A model generated the notes under the pieces. The model saw only the letters and a program-made list of their open reading frames with translations, was not told the origin of the DNA and searched no databases. Shown here piece by piece: positions 1 to 8,650 of a stretch of DNA of 64,000 bases. Position numbers and translations under genes: made by a program. Numbering within the stretch: the first letter of the stretch is position 1; the number at the start of each line of letters is the position of its first letter. Source of the stretch: Pedobacter chinensis (GTDB lineage Bacteria > Bacteroidota > Bacteroidia > Sphingobacteriales > Sphingobacteriaceae); contig NZ_QPKV01000004.1 of the NCBI RefSeq assembly GCF_003339865.1, positions 434,001 to 498,000 on the forward strand, given 5' to 3'.

Positions 1-69
1 GCGGCAGGAGGATAATACCAGCAATAGCAGCACAGGTAAAATAATCTCTAAGTGTGGTGTTTTCTTCAT
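1..69 (-). CDS. Lipoprotein start, probable efflux periplasmic adaptor (partial)
   Basis: Only the first 23 codons are inside the window. They read as a lipoprotein signal: MKKT start, a Leu/Val-rich hydrophobic core, and a lipobox LSSC with the Cys at residue 22. The start codon is 2 nt beyond the stop codon of the TolC-like gene, so the two are almost certainly co-transcribed. In Bacteroidota a TolC gene is commonly followed by the HlyD/AcrA-type membrane fusion lipoprotein of an RND pump. The adaptor assignment therefore rests on context only; the visible residues show just an exported lipoprotein. Confidence 0.55.
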   Translation of the reverse strand, partial: MKKTPHLEIILPVLLLLVLSSCR

Positions 70-71
70 GA

Positions 72-1469
72 TTATTTAATAGATTGAATGGTTAAATTTC
101 CAGTTGCTTTGAGCAGATTAACGGCTGTTCTTCGTTGCATGTAAATTGCCTGTATATGCTCTAAGGAGGCATTTTGAAGGTCATTTTCGGCATCTATAAG
201 CTGTAAGGATTTAATCAACCCTGTCTGGTATTCTTTAGTTGCCTGAGTTAATGCGTTTTTAGATATTTCCCTTTGTTTTTCTTTAACCTCAATCTGCGCA
301 TTTGCTGTATTATAGTCAGTCCATGATTTGTAAAGGTTAAGTTCCAGCTTTTCGGTTACTTCTTTTTTCTCATTTTGAGCTTTATACAGTTCTATTTTTG
401 CCTTTTGCACATCACGTTTTCCTGCCATTCCATCAAATAAATCCCATTTTGCTCCGATGCCTACTGTAAAAACTGGTAGAATGTTCAAGTTTGGCAAATC
501 AGAAGAAAGTTTATTGCCACCCTGTATCACAGGCTCGCGGCTTTTTAAGTTACCATTTAAAAAACCAATATAGCCTAGCGATGCGCCTGCCTGAACTTTG
601 GGGAGAAACCAGCTTTTTTCGGCCTTTATATTAAATTCATTGGCAGTAATTACCGCTTGAAGCGCCTTGATTTCGGATCTGTTCTCCACTGTAGCGTTGT
701 TTTCACTAACTTTCAGAACTGTAAGGCTATTATTTATAAGGGCGAGGCTGGCCAAATCCATGTCTGTTAAAAGATGTAATTGGTAGAGTACTAAGCTGCG
801 CTTTCCTTCATATTCTTGTATGCGGGAATTCAGTTGTGCCTGGGCCACTTCAATTTTTTGATGCTCATATTTAGTAATTAATCCATAGCCAAATGCCTTA
901 TCAGATGTTTTTCTGTTTGCGCTGAGGCGTTTTTCGCTTTCATCCAGTACTACGCGTATCTGCTTTAGCAAAGCCAGCTGATCATATGCGATCATGATTT
1001 CGCTGATTATCTCCTGACGATCTTTCTCCAGCAGCGCTTTTTCTGCTGTTATTTTCTGACTTAATGCTTTCCTTAAATTCGGAATTCTTCCACCAGAATA
1101 AAGCAATGCACCTGTAGCGATTTGAGTATTTACAAGATATGATGATGACGTAAAACGATTACTGCCCTGCTGAATGTTTATATTAAGCAGGGGAACTATT
1201 AGTTCATGACTGTTTACATTAAAAGATGAAGTAGTATAAGCGCCTTTCCCCGAAATATCTATTCTGGGCAAGTGAGCTTCCTTTAGTTTTTTTGCATCAA
1301 TACTGGTGGTTTCTATATCCAGTTGTTTGTTTGCAAGAGCATAATCTTTTTTAATGGCACTTTCAATCAGTTCTGCTAAACCCGGAGCATTGGATTGTGC
1401 TCTGCCTGGTAACGGCATTAGCGCCAGGAACATTCCTATTTTTGTCGCTATTTTCGTAATATGGGTCAT
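72..1469 (-). CDS. TolC-family outer membrane efflux protein
   Basis: This 465-residue protein is an outer-membrane channel of the TolC/OprM family, which forms the exit duct of tripartite efflux pumps or type I secretion. It has an N-terminal signal peptide ending near residue 25 (GRAQS) and two long alpha-helical OEP repeats, roughly residues 30-230 and 260-460, rich in Lys/Glu/Gln/Ala heptads (for example around EVAQAQLNSRIQEYEG). Its length is normal for the family. It is the last complete gene of the minus-strand run and lies 2 nt upstream of the probable adaptor lipoprotein, so it likely works with a pump encoded outside the window. The substrate cannot be inferred. Confidence 0.9.
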   Translation of the reverse strand: MTHITKIATKIGMFLALMPLPGRAQSNAPGLAELIESAIKKDYALANKQLDIETTSIDAKKLKEAHLPRIDISGKGAYTTSSFNVNSHELIVPLLNINIQQGSNRFTSSSYLVNTQIATGALLYSGGRIPNLRKALSQKITAEKALLEKDRQEIISEIMIAYDQLALLKQIRVVLDESEKRLSANRKTSDKAFGYGLITKYEHQKIEVAQAQLNSRIQEYEGKRSLVLYQLHLLTDMDLASLALINNSLTVLKVSENNATVENRSEIKALQAVITANEFNIKAEKSWFLPKVQAGASLGYIGFLNGNLKSREPVIQGGNKLSSDLPNLNILPVFTVGIGAKWDLFDGMAGKRDVQKAKIELYKAQNEKKEVTEKLELNLYKSWTDYNTANAQIEVKEKQREISKNALTQATKEYQTGLIKSLQLIDAENDLQNASLEHIQAIYMQRRTAVNLLKATGNLTIQSIK

Positions 1470-1578
1470 GATAACAAGAATTTGTTGATGGAATATTTCC
1501 TTTAAAAGCTTCGATTCTCTGTTTTTTTGTTTATCCAGGCCTTTTGCAGCTAATTTTATAGTAACTGGCCATAACTAA

Positions 1579-2658
1579 CTATCTGAGGTGTTTTTTAAGC
1601 TCTTCTGCAGACTGGTCGAACATTCTTATGGTTGCCGGGTCAGTTGCCAAAGCATTGAGCAGTCCAAAATCATGTATAACACCATTGTAACGTACAGTTG
1701 TTACATTCACACCAGCTTCGTCAAGTTTTCGTCCATAAGCTTCGCCTTCATCACGAAGTATGTCATTCTCAGCTGTTATGATAAGAGTTGCGGGAAGGCC
1801 TTTCAATTGCGCTGCCGTAGCCTGAAGCGGAGAAACATATATTTCCTTGCGTTGTTTCTCATCAGTAGTATATTGGTCAAACATCCATTTCATTAATGGT
1901 GTGGTCAGAAAACGGTCTTTACCATATCTGGCATATGATTCAGTATTAAAACCGGCATCTGTTACCGGCCATAAAAGTATTTGTACTTTAATTTCCGGAC
2001 CTTTTTTATCTTTGGCCATGAGGGAAGTTACAGTTGCCATGTTCCCACCGACACTGTTGCCAACAATACCGAGCTTTTTTCCATCTACATTAATCTCATT
2101 ACCATGTTCAGCAACCCATTTTGTAGCAGCATAAATCTCGTTTATGGCAACGGGGTAATGTGCTTCGGGTGATGGTGTATAGTTTACAAATATGCCTGCA
2201 TACCCTGTTCTTATTACTAAATCGCGAACCATTCGTTTGTGGGTAGGATAATCGCCCAATATCCATCCTCCGCCATGAATGAATATAAACACAGGAAGTT
2301 TCCCGCTGTTCCCTTTTGGACGTACAATGTTCAGTTTTATGGTAAAGCCGTCTGTGGTAATGGTTTTCTCAGACTCTTCAATGCCTGAAAGGTCGACTTT
2401 TGCACCTGCCTGTGCACCAATGAGTACATTACGGGCATCTTCTTTAGACATGCTTTCTATCGGTTTTCCGCCGCTTGTGTTCAGTGCTGTTAGAAAATCC
2501 TTTACACCTTTATTGATGTGCGGATCGGTCGCATAATCCTGAACCTGTATGGTATCATTGCCAGAATTTGTTGGTTGTCCAGGTTTATCGCTGCACGAAA
2601 CCACTAGCGACAGGACTAAAAGTCCTGCAGGTACGTTTAATGTTTTTTTTGTCTTCAT
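1579..2658 (-). CDS. Alpha/beta hydrolase, HSL-type esterase lipoprotein
   Basis: A 359-residue carboxylesterase of the hormone-sensitive-lipase (alpha/beta hydrolase fold-3) family. The oxyanion-hole motif HGGGW is at residues 128-132, the nucleophile elbow GNSVGGN puts the catalytic Ser near 202, and the likely acid and base are Asp299 (ENDIL) and His329 (VIHDF). The N-terminus is a lipoprotein signal with Cys22 (VVSCSD), so the enzyme is expected on a membrane facing the periplasm or outside. It lies 40 nt after the AlgE-like porin in the same orientation. The family hydrolyses short acyl esters; the actual substrate is unknown. Confidence 0.88.
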   Translation of the reverse strand: MKTKKTLNVPAGLLVLSLVVSCSDKPGQPTNSGNDTIQVQDYATDPHINKGVKDFLTALNTSGGKPIESMSKEDARNVLIGAQAGAKVDLSGIEESEKTITTDGFTIKLNIVRPKGNSGKLPVFIFIHGGGWILGDYPTHKRMVRDLVIRTGYAGIFVNYTPSPEAHYPVAINEIYAATKWVAEHGNEINVDGKKLGIVGNSVGGNMATVTSLMAKDKKGPEIKVQILLWPVTDAGFNTESYARYGKDRFLTTPLMKWMFDQYTTDEKQRKEIYVSPLQATAAQLKGLPATLIITAENDILRDEGEAYGRKLDEAGVNVTTVRYNGVIHDFGLLNALATDPATIRMFDQSAEELKKHLR

Positions 2659-2698
2659 GATATAATAGGTTTAAATTGATAATGATTGCATGTGTTTT

Positions 2699-4069
2699 TT
2701 AGAATTTAAATGTTGCTGTAAGTGCCGTATAAAAATAATCTTTGCCTCTGCCTGCTTCTTTAATAAAGGTGCCTGCATTGAACCACGCACCTTCAAGTGT
2801 AAATGAAAGATAGGGGATGGGGTTATATGCTAAACCGACCCCAAGCTGCGTACCGATAAAGGTTCCGTTAATTCCGACACCAGAATATAAGAGCTGCATA
2901 TTTGGTGCATAAAGTCCGTCATTTTTGCTCCATCGCCAGAATATATCATAGTCAATTCCAAGATTAAGATTCTTTGTCAGTGCTAATTCTATCGATGGAT
3001 GGAAGTCGTAAAGGTTAGCCGGACCAATAAGGGCTACAAGTCCAAAATAAGCTCCCCGGGGATATAGAGGGTTAAAGGTTTCTGTTTTGCTGTCATGAGG
3101 GTTTTTATCTCCGGAGATGATCTCAGTTTTAAGGCCCACAACAGGAGTTGACTTTATATTCTCAAACCTGTAATTCACGTTGCCCGATATTGTCCATGCA
3201 CTGATCGTATTTTTCCCAAGTTTACCGAGCTGATATGCTGCTTCTACATCATATTTCCAGCTGGTTTTATTTTTCCATATCCTAAAGCCGACCGTATGCC
3301 TTAATTCCTTACCTGATACGTTGTCCAGAATGGTTTTACTTTTCCAGATTCCCAGGTAGTAAACGTCAACATGATTAAGAACTTTGATGTCATTTATTAC
3401 AGTATAGCCTCCCCACAACCTGGCGTTATCGTTGAATTTATCGTTAAAACTACCAGGAACATTGGCAACGGGGTGTGTGTAAAATATATCGGCCTGAAAA
3501 TCTTTTTTTTCAAGCACTACTCTGAATCCATCCACGGCATGCCTGCTGTTTGGCCCTTCTCTAACCCCAATCAACCTTTGCGAGCCATATAGAATTTCCT
3601 GTCTTCCGATGCGTGTGTAAAACCTTATACTTTCACTGTTGATCAAACTGATATTAAGAAATACCTGATGAATATCGGCCGTGTTTTCGTCTATAGGGCT
3701 AGGGGCTGGCATACCGTGGGCAAGACTGCTCTGAAACTGCCCGAAAACGCTGAACAGACCCAGATGAATATCTGTATGAAACAGATATCTCGAAAGTAAG
3801 TATCCACCTGAAGCATCAGATTCATTGCCCCATTTGTTATTGATTGTCCTGATATATTGCCATCTTGCTTCGCCTCCAACAGAAGCAAAATAATTTTCCG
3901 ATTTGCCAATTGCTATGTACTTTATTTTTTCATAGCTGTTCCTTGCAGAATCATTTCTTAAATAGCTGAAGTCATCGTTATACCTTAACGGCCTGAAATC
4001 AGGCTGCTGTTGTGCCCATACTGTTATGCCGGATACCGGAATAAGAAATAGTATGAGTGTTTTTTTCAT
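2699..4069 (-). CDS. Alginate-export (AlgE-like) family outer membrane porin
   Basis: A 456-residue protein with a signal peptide ending near residue 20 (VWAQQQ), followed by alternating amphipathic beta strands and a C-terminal strand ending in Phe (TALTATFKF), as expected for an outer-membrane beta-barrel. The strand pattern with GGEARWQY near residue 65 and IGRQEILYGSQRL near residue 155 matches the alginate-export family, whose members outside Pseudomonas are generic porins. An alginate role is not implied because no alginate genes are nearby. It lies 5 nt after the DoxX gene, suggesting one operon in which it could admit the substrate of the neighbouring exported hydrolases. Confidence 0.8.
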   Translation of the reverse strand: MKKTLILFLIPVSGITVWAQQQPDFRPLRYNDDFSYLRNDSARNSYEKIKYIAIGKSENYFASVGGEARWQYIRTINNKWGNESDASGGYLLSRYLFHTDIHLGLFSVFGQFQSSLAHGMPAPSPIDENTADIHQVFLNISLINSESIRFYTRIGRQEILYGSQRLIGVREGPNSRHAVDGFRVVLEKKDFQADIFYTHPVANVPGSFNDKFNDNARLWGGYTVINDIKVLNHVDVYYLGIWKSKTILDNVSGKELRHTVGFRIWKNKTSWKYDVEAAYQLGKLGKNTISAWTISGNVNYRFENIKSTPVVGLKTEIISGDKNPHDSKTETFNPLYPRGAYFGLVALIGPANLYDFHPSIELALTKNLNLGIDYDIFWRWSKNDGLYAPNMQLLYSGVGINGTFIGTQLGVGLAYNPIPYLSFTLEGAWFNAGTFIKEAGRGKDYFYTALTATFKF

Positions 4070-4074
4070 GATCG

Positions 4075-4506
4075 CTAGCTTAATTTTTTACTCAAATGGT
4101 TATCTAAAGAATATTTGCCTCCACCCAACAGTACAATCATTAGTAACGATACGCTGAACATAAAAGGAATATCGCGTTCTGCTAAAGAATCATGTCCGTG
4201 TACTATAAAATAACCTGTGGCTGTTATTGCCAGGGCGGGTAAGGCTGCTGGTCTTGTAAACAAGCCAATTATTACAAGAACTGGTAAGTAAACATTAGCA
4301 GTAATGGCAATAAAATTATTAAGAGCTTCAGGGAGCCCAAGGGGATTCGGGATCACTTCTGCAACAGAAACCCCTATACCTATCTTTTTGAGCCCATGCA
4401 CCAAAATAAGTTCAGTGGCTATGGCAATTCTGAAGAATAGTATTGCAAAGTTGTATAGCGGCGATTTCAGGTCGGAGCTTAATAATTGTTGAATTAACTT
4501 TTTCAT
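4075..4506 (-). CDS. DoxX family membrane protein
   Basis: A 143-residue inner-membrane protein with four predicted hydrophobic segments, of the DoxX/DoxD-like family. Visible features are the first helix IAIATELILVHGLKKIG, the second VYLPVLVIIGLFTRPAALPAL, and a short charged C-terminus. Members are often linked to quinone or thiosulfate redox, but most have no assigned reaction. The gene starts 3 nt after the stop of the amidohydrolase and ends 5 nt before the porin start, so it is firmly inside the operon. Confidence 0.8.
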   Translation of the reverse strand: MKKLIQQLLSSDLKSPLYNFAILFFRIAIATELILVHGLKKIGIGVSVAEVIPNPLGLPEALNNFIAITANVYLPVLVIIGLFTRPAALPALAITATGYFIVHGHDSLAERDIPFMFSVSLLMIVLLGGGKYSLDNHLSKKLS

Positions 4507-4509
4507 GGT

Positions 4510-6327
4510 TTAGTTTTTTTGGTAACCACCATAGTAATTTATCGGACTCCATTCAGGCATTGCTTTAGGCTGTGGCGCTGCAAACAAACGGAAATCATTA
4601 TCAGCATATACCACCTTTCCATTCACTACTGTAAGCTTTGATTCTATGTTCAGTATATTATCTTCAGCAGTGGTGAAGTAATCATCTGAAAGGATGATGA
4701 AATCAGCAAGGTAATTCTTTTTAAGTATGCCCCTGTCTTTTTCAAGGCTGATTAGTTGTGCGCTGCCCTGAGTAAATAGTTTTAGGGCAGTAGTACGGTC
4801 TGCAATATTTTCATCTGCCATATATTTCAGTCCGCCAAGTGTTTTACCCGTGGTGAGCCAGTACAGGCCTACCCATGGATTATAACTGGCTACACGCGTA
4901 CCATCAGTACCCATGCCTACTTTTATGCCCATTTCCATTATTTTTTTAAGCGGAACAGTATTGGCTGCTGCAATTTTGCCATAGCGTTTTACAAAAGCCT
5001 CTCCCTGATATGCCATTCTATGTTGAATGGCAATACCGCCATTAAGGGCTTTTATCCTTTGCAGGTTTTCAGTAGAAACGGTTTCGGCATGGTCAAAGAA
5101 CCATAATAAGCCATTGAGGGGTGTTTTCCTGTTTATATCTTCTATTACATTAAGAAAACGTGAGATGCTCTCATTGTATGTGGCATGTATCCTGAACGGC
5201 CATCTGTTTTTTACCAGTAGAGAAAGTACTGGTGCCAACTGGCTTTCCATTACAGGGCTAAGATCTGGCCTAGGCTGGTCAAAATTTTCAAAGTCGCCTG
5301 CACTCATTACAAGATTTTCACCACCACCTTGTACATGGTATTCTGTTTTTGGCATTTTTGCAAATTCTGCAGTACCATCAGAAGGACCGTTACAACCATC
5401 GCCAATTTCCACCGAACTTATCCATTTTGTATAGTCGTTAAGTTCACTATTGGCTTTTTGGGCAAAAAGATAATAGGGCATGCGTATGGTAAGTTCGCTG
5501 CTTTCGCAAAGTTTGCTTGTTACGCCATAATCCTCAGGAAAGTTCTGGAAACCACCGCCCGCATCCATAATGGCAGTAACACCTAGTCTATTCATTTCAG
5601 CCATAAATAGTTTAGTTGAATTTATTTTTTCTTCAGGATTGAGTTCGGGAAGTTTAGATAGTGTGGAGTACAGGATAAAGGCGTTGGGTTCAGCAACCAA
5701 CATCCCAGTTGGATTGCCATGAATATCTTTTTCTATAAGTCCTCCATTAGGATTTGGTGTATTAATATCCATCTTTAAAGCCTTAATGCCAGCTTTGTTG
5801 AGATAAGCATGTCCATAAAGGTGCAGTACAAAAGCGGGGGTGTTTCCGGTGGCATTGTTTATTTCTTCAAGTGTTGGAAGTCTTTTTTCTTCAAATTGGA
5901 AGGCATTCCATCCACCTATAACACGCACCCATTGCCCTTCCGGGGTTCTTTGTGCCTGTTCTTTCAGCATGGCAAGTGCGCTCTTTAAAGAGCGCACACC
6001 ATCCCATCGAAGCTCAGTATTAAAAAACCTTCCGCCACGAATAATATGCATGTGCGAGTCAAACAATCCTGGTACAATAACTTTGCCTTTAGCATCGATT
6101 ATAATGGTGTTCTTGGTTTTAAACTTAAGGATATCTGCACTTTTGCCGGTACTGATAATTTTTCCATTAGCCACAGCCATGGCTTCGGTAATTGTATTGT
6201 TATTATCGAGCGTATGAATCTTGGCATTGTATACAATAAGGGAAGAAATGCCTCTGGTTTGAGCTGAAGCTTCTGTTGTTAGCCAAATAAATAAAGAGAA
6301 CAGGTATAGTTTGGTTTTCATGTTCAA
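4510..6327 (-). CDS. Exported amidohydrolase, YtcJ-like
   Basis: A 605-residue metal-dependent amidohydrolase of the YtcJ-like branch (amidohydrolase family 3). A signal peptide ends near residue 22 (TEASAQ). The metal-binding HMH motif is at residues 92-94 (FDSHMH), the C-terminal Asp motif is GTDGTRVASYNP near residue 480, and the beta-sandwich tail holds ADFIILSDD. The family hydrolyses amide-type bonds in small molecules. The Sec signal implies periplasmic action, next to an exported isochorismatase-fold protein and a porin. Substrate unknown. Confidence 0.85.
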   Translation of the reverse strand: MNMKTKLYLFSLFIWLTTEASAQTRGISSLIVYNAKIHTLDNNNTITEAMAVANGKIISTGKSADILKFKTKNTIIIDAKGKVIVPGLFDSHMHIIRGGRFFNTELRWDGVRSLKSALAMLKEQAQRTPEGQWVRVIGGWNAFQFEEKRLPTLEEINNATGNTPAFVLHLYGHAYLNKAGIKALKMDINTPNPNGGLIEKDIHGNPTGMLVAEPNAFILYSTLSKLPELNPEEKINSTKLFMAEMNRLGVTAIMDAGGGFQNFPEDYGVTSKLCESSELTIRMPYYLFAQKANSELNDYTKWISSVEIGDGCNGPSDGTAEFAKMPKTEYHVQGGGENLVMSAGDFENFDQPRPDLSPVMESQLAPVLSLLVKNRWPFRIHATYNESISRFLNVIEDINRKTPLNGLLWFFDHAETVSTENLQRIKALNGGIAIQHRMAYQGEAFVKRYGKIAAANTVPLKKIMEMGIKVGMGTDGTRVASYNPWVGLYWLTTGKTLGGLKYMADENIADRTTALKLFTQGSAQLISLEKDRGILKKNYLADFIILSDDYFTTAEDNILNIESKLTVVNGKVVYADNDFRLFAAPQPKAMPEWSPINYYGGYQKN

Positions 6328-6415
6328 AGGCTTAATGGTAACGTGGTTATAAACTTAAAGGCTTTGATTTTATATCATTACCTTTTAACGTAACTGAAGT
6401 TCAAGTGGCTGCAAT

Positions 6416-7099
6416 TTAGTGCTTGACCATTTCCCTTGAGTAGTGTATCCCGATTCCATAACCACCAGCATGTTTAACGGCAAGGTCTGTAACCGCCTGA
6501 TAAGTTTCCTCACGTGCCCAATCGCGTTGTAGTTCCAATAGGTATTGCAATGATGTTAGAGGACGCGCACCTGCCTGAACCATACGGGTAACAGCCATTT
6601 CGTGAGCCTCTTTGGATACATCCCCACACGCATCCGTAATTACATATACCTCATAACCTTCACCTAATGCAGAAAGTGCTGGCCCTACAATGCAAACACT
6701 TGTCCATAAACCTCCGAGCACAAGCTTTTTTTTGCCTTTGCCGGTAATGGCTTTATGGGCGTTTATATCTTCCCAGGTATTCATTGAGGTTCGGTCTATG
6801 TAGGTTGAAGAAGGGAACAGAGATTGGATTTCAGGGAATACCGGACCACTGAAAGATTTTTCTGCCACTGTTGTAACAATGGTGGGTACGTTAAAAATTT
6901 TAGAAGCTCCGGCTACCAGGGCTGTGTTGTTTCTTAGCTGATCGATAGGGATGCTGCCTGTTGCAAAGGCCATTTGCCCTTCATAATCAATAAGCACCAG
7001 CGCATGGTTAGTGGGATTTAACAATGTGGAACCCGGTTTCTGCGAAAAACCTGAAAACGATGCGATCAGAAGTACAGTTGTTAGGAATGAAATTTTCAT
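6416..7099 (-). CDS. Exported isochorismatase-family hydrolase, YcaC-like
   Basis: A 227-residue cysteine hydrolase of the isochorismatase-like fold, closest in pattern to YcaC. The catalytic Asp is in LVLIDYEGQ (Asp38) and the nucleophilic Cys in LWTSVCIVG (Cys136); the following helix has the typical TDACGDVSKEAHEMA signature. Most YcaC-like proteins are cytosolic, but this one carries a clear signal peptide (residues 1-20, ending FSGFSQ), so it should act outside the cytoplasm. It lies between the amidohydrolase and an alpha/beta hydrolase. The reaction is unknown for this subgroup. Confidence 0.85.
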   Translation of the reverse strand: MKISFLTTVLLIASFSGFSQKPGSTLLNPTNHALVLIDYEGQMAFATGSIPIDQLRNNTALVAGASKIFNVPTIVTTVAEKSFSGPVFPEIQSLFPSSTYIDRTSMNTWEDINAHKAITGKGKKKLVLGGLWTSVCIVGPALSALGEGYEVYVITDACGDVSKEAHEMAVTRMVQAGARPLTSLQYLLELQRDWAREETYQAVTDLAVKHAGGYGIGIHYSREMVKH

Positions 7100-7226
7100 A
7101 ATAGTTTAGATTAGGGATTAAGATTGGTTTATTATTTTTCTTAACAGATATCACTTCAACATTTATCGTGTCAAATTGCAATATCTATGGCTTATAAAAT
7201 CAGACAAGTAAATAGACATTAGTCCA

Positions 7227-8012
7227 TTATGAATTTTCTTCGAGCCAGCGAGCCGTAAATTCTGCTTCATTTCTCCATGTAGGTTGGCCAAGAACAAAAT
7301 GATTGCTGCCTTCAAATTCCATATAGTCTGTCACAGAGCCCTTATGCTTGTATTTTCTGTAGTTTGAGTAGTTAAGGGATGCCGGCATAATATGATCTAT
7401 GCTTCCTGATAATATTAAGAGTGGGGCATGTGGTTTTTTAAAGTCAATTTTCGCTGCGCTGGTAAGTCCATCACGCAGTACCAGTTTAGATTCCGGAACA
7501 ACATACTCATCATAAGAAGTTAATTGTTCTTCATGAGGCATACCATTGGTAAAGGCATATTGCCATTCGGGAAAAGACATCAGGTATGTTTTTTTTGCTG
7601 AAGTAAAGAAGCCAAGCGGATTAAATACCGACTTGATAAATGACCACTCAAAAGAGATTACTCCTTGTGGTGGTACTGAATGTATTGCTACTCCCGCAAC
7701 TCCTATTTGTTTTTGTAACAATAGCTGTACTATGAGTCCTCCCAGTGAATGTCCGATTAATATAGGCTCTTCAGTAAGTTGAGCGGCTATGGTGGCATAA
7801 TGTTCCACCAGTTGTGTAAGCCGTAAGGAGGCTATATCGGCATCTGGATGTCTGTTACGAAGGATTTCTGGAGAATCATCTTTGAATGGCCATGCCGGAA
7901 CAAAGACCGTGTACCCCTTATCTTCAAAATACTGTTTCCAGTTTGTCCAGGAATTGTTTCCTACAAAAGCACCCGTGATAAATATAATAGTCTTTGATCT
8001 GTCGTTTTTCAT
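7227..8012 (-). CDS. Alpha/beta hydrolase
   Basis: A 261-residue alpha/beta hydrolase. The nucleophile elbow is GHSLGGL with Ser89; the likely acid is Asp in LSGSIDHIMP near 205 and the likely base His in SNHFVLGQP near 238. There is no signal peptide, unlike the genes that follow, so it is probably cytosolic. It is the first gene of the minus-strand run and is separated by 127 nt from the next. A perfect 10-bp inverted repeat lies about 120-150 nt upstream of its start. Substrate unknown. Confidence 0.85.
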   Translation of the reverse strand: MKNDRSKTIIFITGAFVGNNSWTNWKQYFEDKGYTVFVPAWPFKDDSPEILRNRHPDADIASLRLTQLVEHYATIAAQLTEEPILIGHSLGGLIVQLLLQKQIGVAGVAIHSVPPQGVISFEWSFIKSVFNPLGFFTSAKKTYLMSFPEWQYAFTNGMPHEEQLTSYDEYVVPESKLVLRDGLTSAAKIDFKKPHAPLLILSGSIDHIMPASLNYSNYRKYKHKGSVTDYMEFEGSNHFVLGQPTWRNEAEFTARWLEENS

Positions 8013-8360
8013 TTTACTTTCTTTTTTAGATGTTTGGGGTGCAGACGCCGTATTTCAAAATAAGTGCCTGTTTTTTAACATATTGATAATTAGAGTTTTG
8101 TGGTTTTTTAAGTGTAAAAAATCAACTATATTTCGTTGATTCTTGATTTTTCAACGAAATTAAGCTGAAAAGAATTGAAGAAATTAAAAGGGCAGGAGTG
8201 TATATTTACCTGTAAGATTAACTGATAGTAAAAACTTAAAACATTATAACTTTTTACTTAAAAGATTTGATTTAATCCGATTGTTAAGTGCAGCTAGCCT
8301 GTATACGCTTTCCGGCAGTAACACAGAGGATCATGATGGTTGTGAATTTTAATTGTTCTA
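8013..8360. other. Intergenic region upstream of the minus-strand hydrolase operon
   Basis: No open reading frame here is convincing. The stretch is AT-rich and holds the inverted repeat at 8130-8160. I saw no clear Bacteroidota -7 box on the minus strand. Confidence 0.6.
8130..8160. promoter_or_regulatory. Perfect 10-bp inverted repeat upstream of hydrolase operon
   Basis: ATTTCGTTGA (8130-8139) and TCAACGAAAT (8151-8160) are exact reverse complements separated by 11 nt. The site is 118 nt upstream of the start codon at 8012 and could be an operator. No T-run follows on either side, so a terminator is less likely. Function inferred from position only. Confidence 0.35.
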
Positions 8361-8362
8361 AA

Positions 8363-8387
8363 CCTGTAGGTTTGCAGGTGGCACCAC
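8363..8387 (+). other. tRNA-Phe 3' end duplicate (remnant)
   Basis: Positions 8375-8387 repeat the last bases of the tRNA-Phe gene (CAGGTGGCACCAC, identical to 8575-8587), exactly 200 nt upstream and in the same orientation. CCTG at 8363-8366 can still pair with CAGG, like a damaged T arm. The rest of a tRNA cannot be folded. A strong terminator follows at 8394-8421, so this looks like the tail of a former tRNA transcription unit or an attachment-site scar. Confidence 0.5.
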
Positions 8388-8393
8388 TTCCAA

Positions 8394-8421
8394 AAGCCTG
8401 TCAGAAATGACGGGCTTTTTT
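8394..8421 (+). terminator. Rho-independent terminator after tRNA remnant
   Basis: A 10-bp stem (AAGCCTGTCA with TGACGGGCTT, one G-T pair), a GAAA tetraloop and a T-run. It sits between the tRNA 3' remnant and the promoter of the intact tRNA-Phe gene. Confidence 0.8.
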
Positions 8422-8468
8422 GATGGTTGAGTTTTTCATTTGATTGAAAAAATATTTTAAAAGGGTTC

Positions 8469-8498
8469 TTGCATTTGGAAAAAAGAATACTACATTTG
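8469..8498 (+). promoter_or_regulatory. Bacteroidota-type promoter of tRNA-Phe
   Basis: TTG at 8469-8471, 19 nt, then TACATTTG at 8491-8498, an exact match to the -33/-7 consensus TTG-N19-TAnnTTTG. Transcription would start a few bases before the tRNA gene at 8514. Confidence 0.8.
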
Positions 8499-8513
8499 CA
8501 TTCCCAAACGGAT

Positions 8514-8586
8514 GGTGCCATAGCTCAGTCGGTAGAGCAAAGGACTGAAAATCCTTGTGTCCCTGGTTCGAATCCAGGTGGCACCA
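8514..8586 (+). tRNA. tRNA-Phe (anticodon GAA)
   Basis: A complete cloverleaf of 73 nt. The acceptor stem GGTGCCA (8514-8520) pairs with TGGCACC (8579-8585), with discriminator A at 8586. The D arm holds AGCTCAGTCGGTAGAGC. The anticodon stem is AAGGA/TCCTT with loop CTGAAAA, giving anticodon GAA. The T arm is CCTGG-TTCGAAT-CCAGG. A full CCA is not clearly encoded (A then CA). It has its own promoter and terminator. Confidence 0.97.
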
Positions 8587-8613
8587 CAAATCCAATTTAT
8601 AATAACGAATTCA

Positions 8614-8650
8614 AAAACGCTATAAGTCTATGATTTATAGCGTTTTTTTT
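8614..8650 (+). terminator. Terminator of tRNA-Phe
   Basis: A perfect 12-bp stem, AAAACGCTATAA (8614-8625) with TTATAGCGTTTT (8635-8646), a 9-nt loop and a T-run to 8650. It lies 28 nt after the tRNA. Confidence 0.9.

Noticed and set aside
2699..4069. Alginate export locus
   Set aside because: The porin is of the AlgE-like family, but no alginate polymerase, epimerase or lyase genes are nearby.
8294..8595. Minus-strand frames covering the tRNA and its upstream remnant
   Set aside because: They run antisense through the tRNA and terminator and match no protein family.
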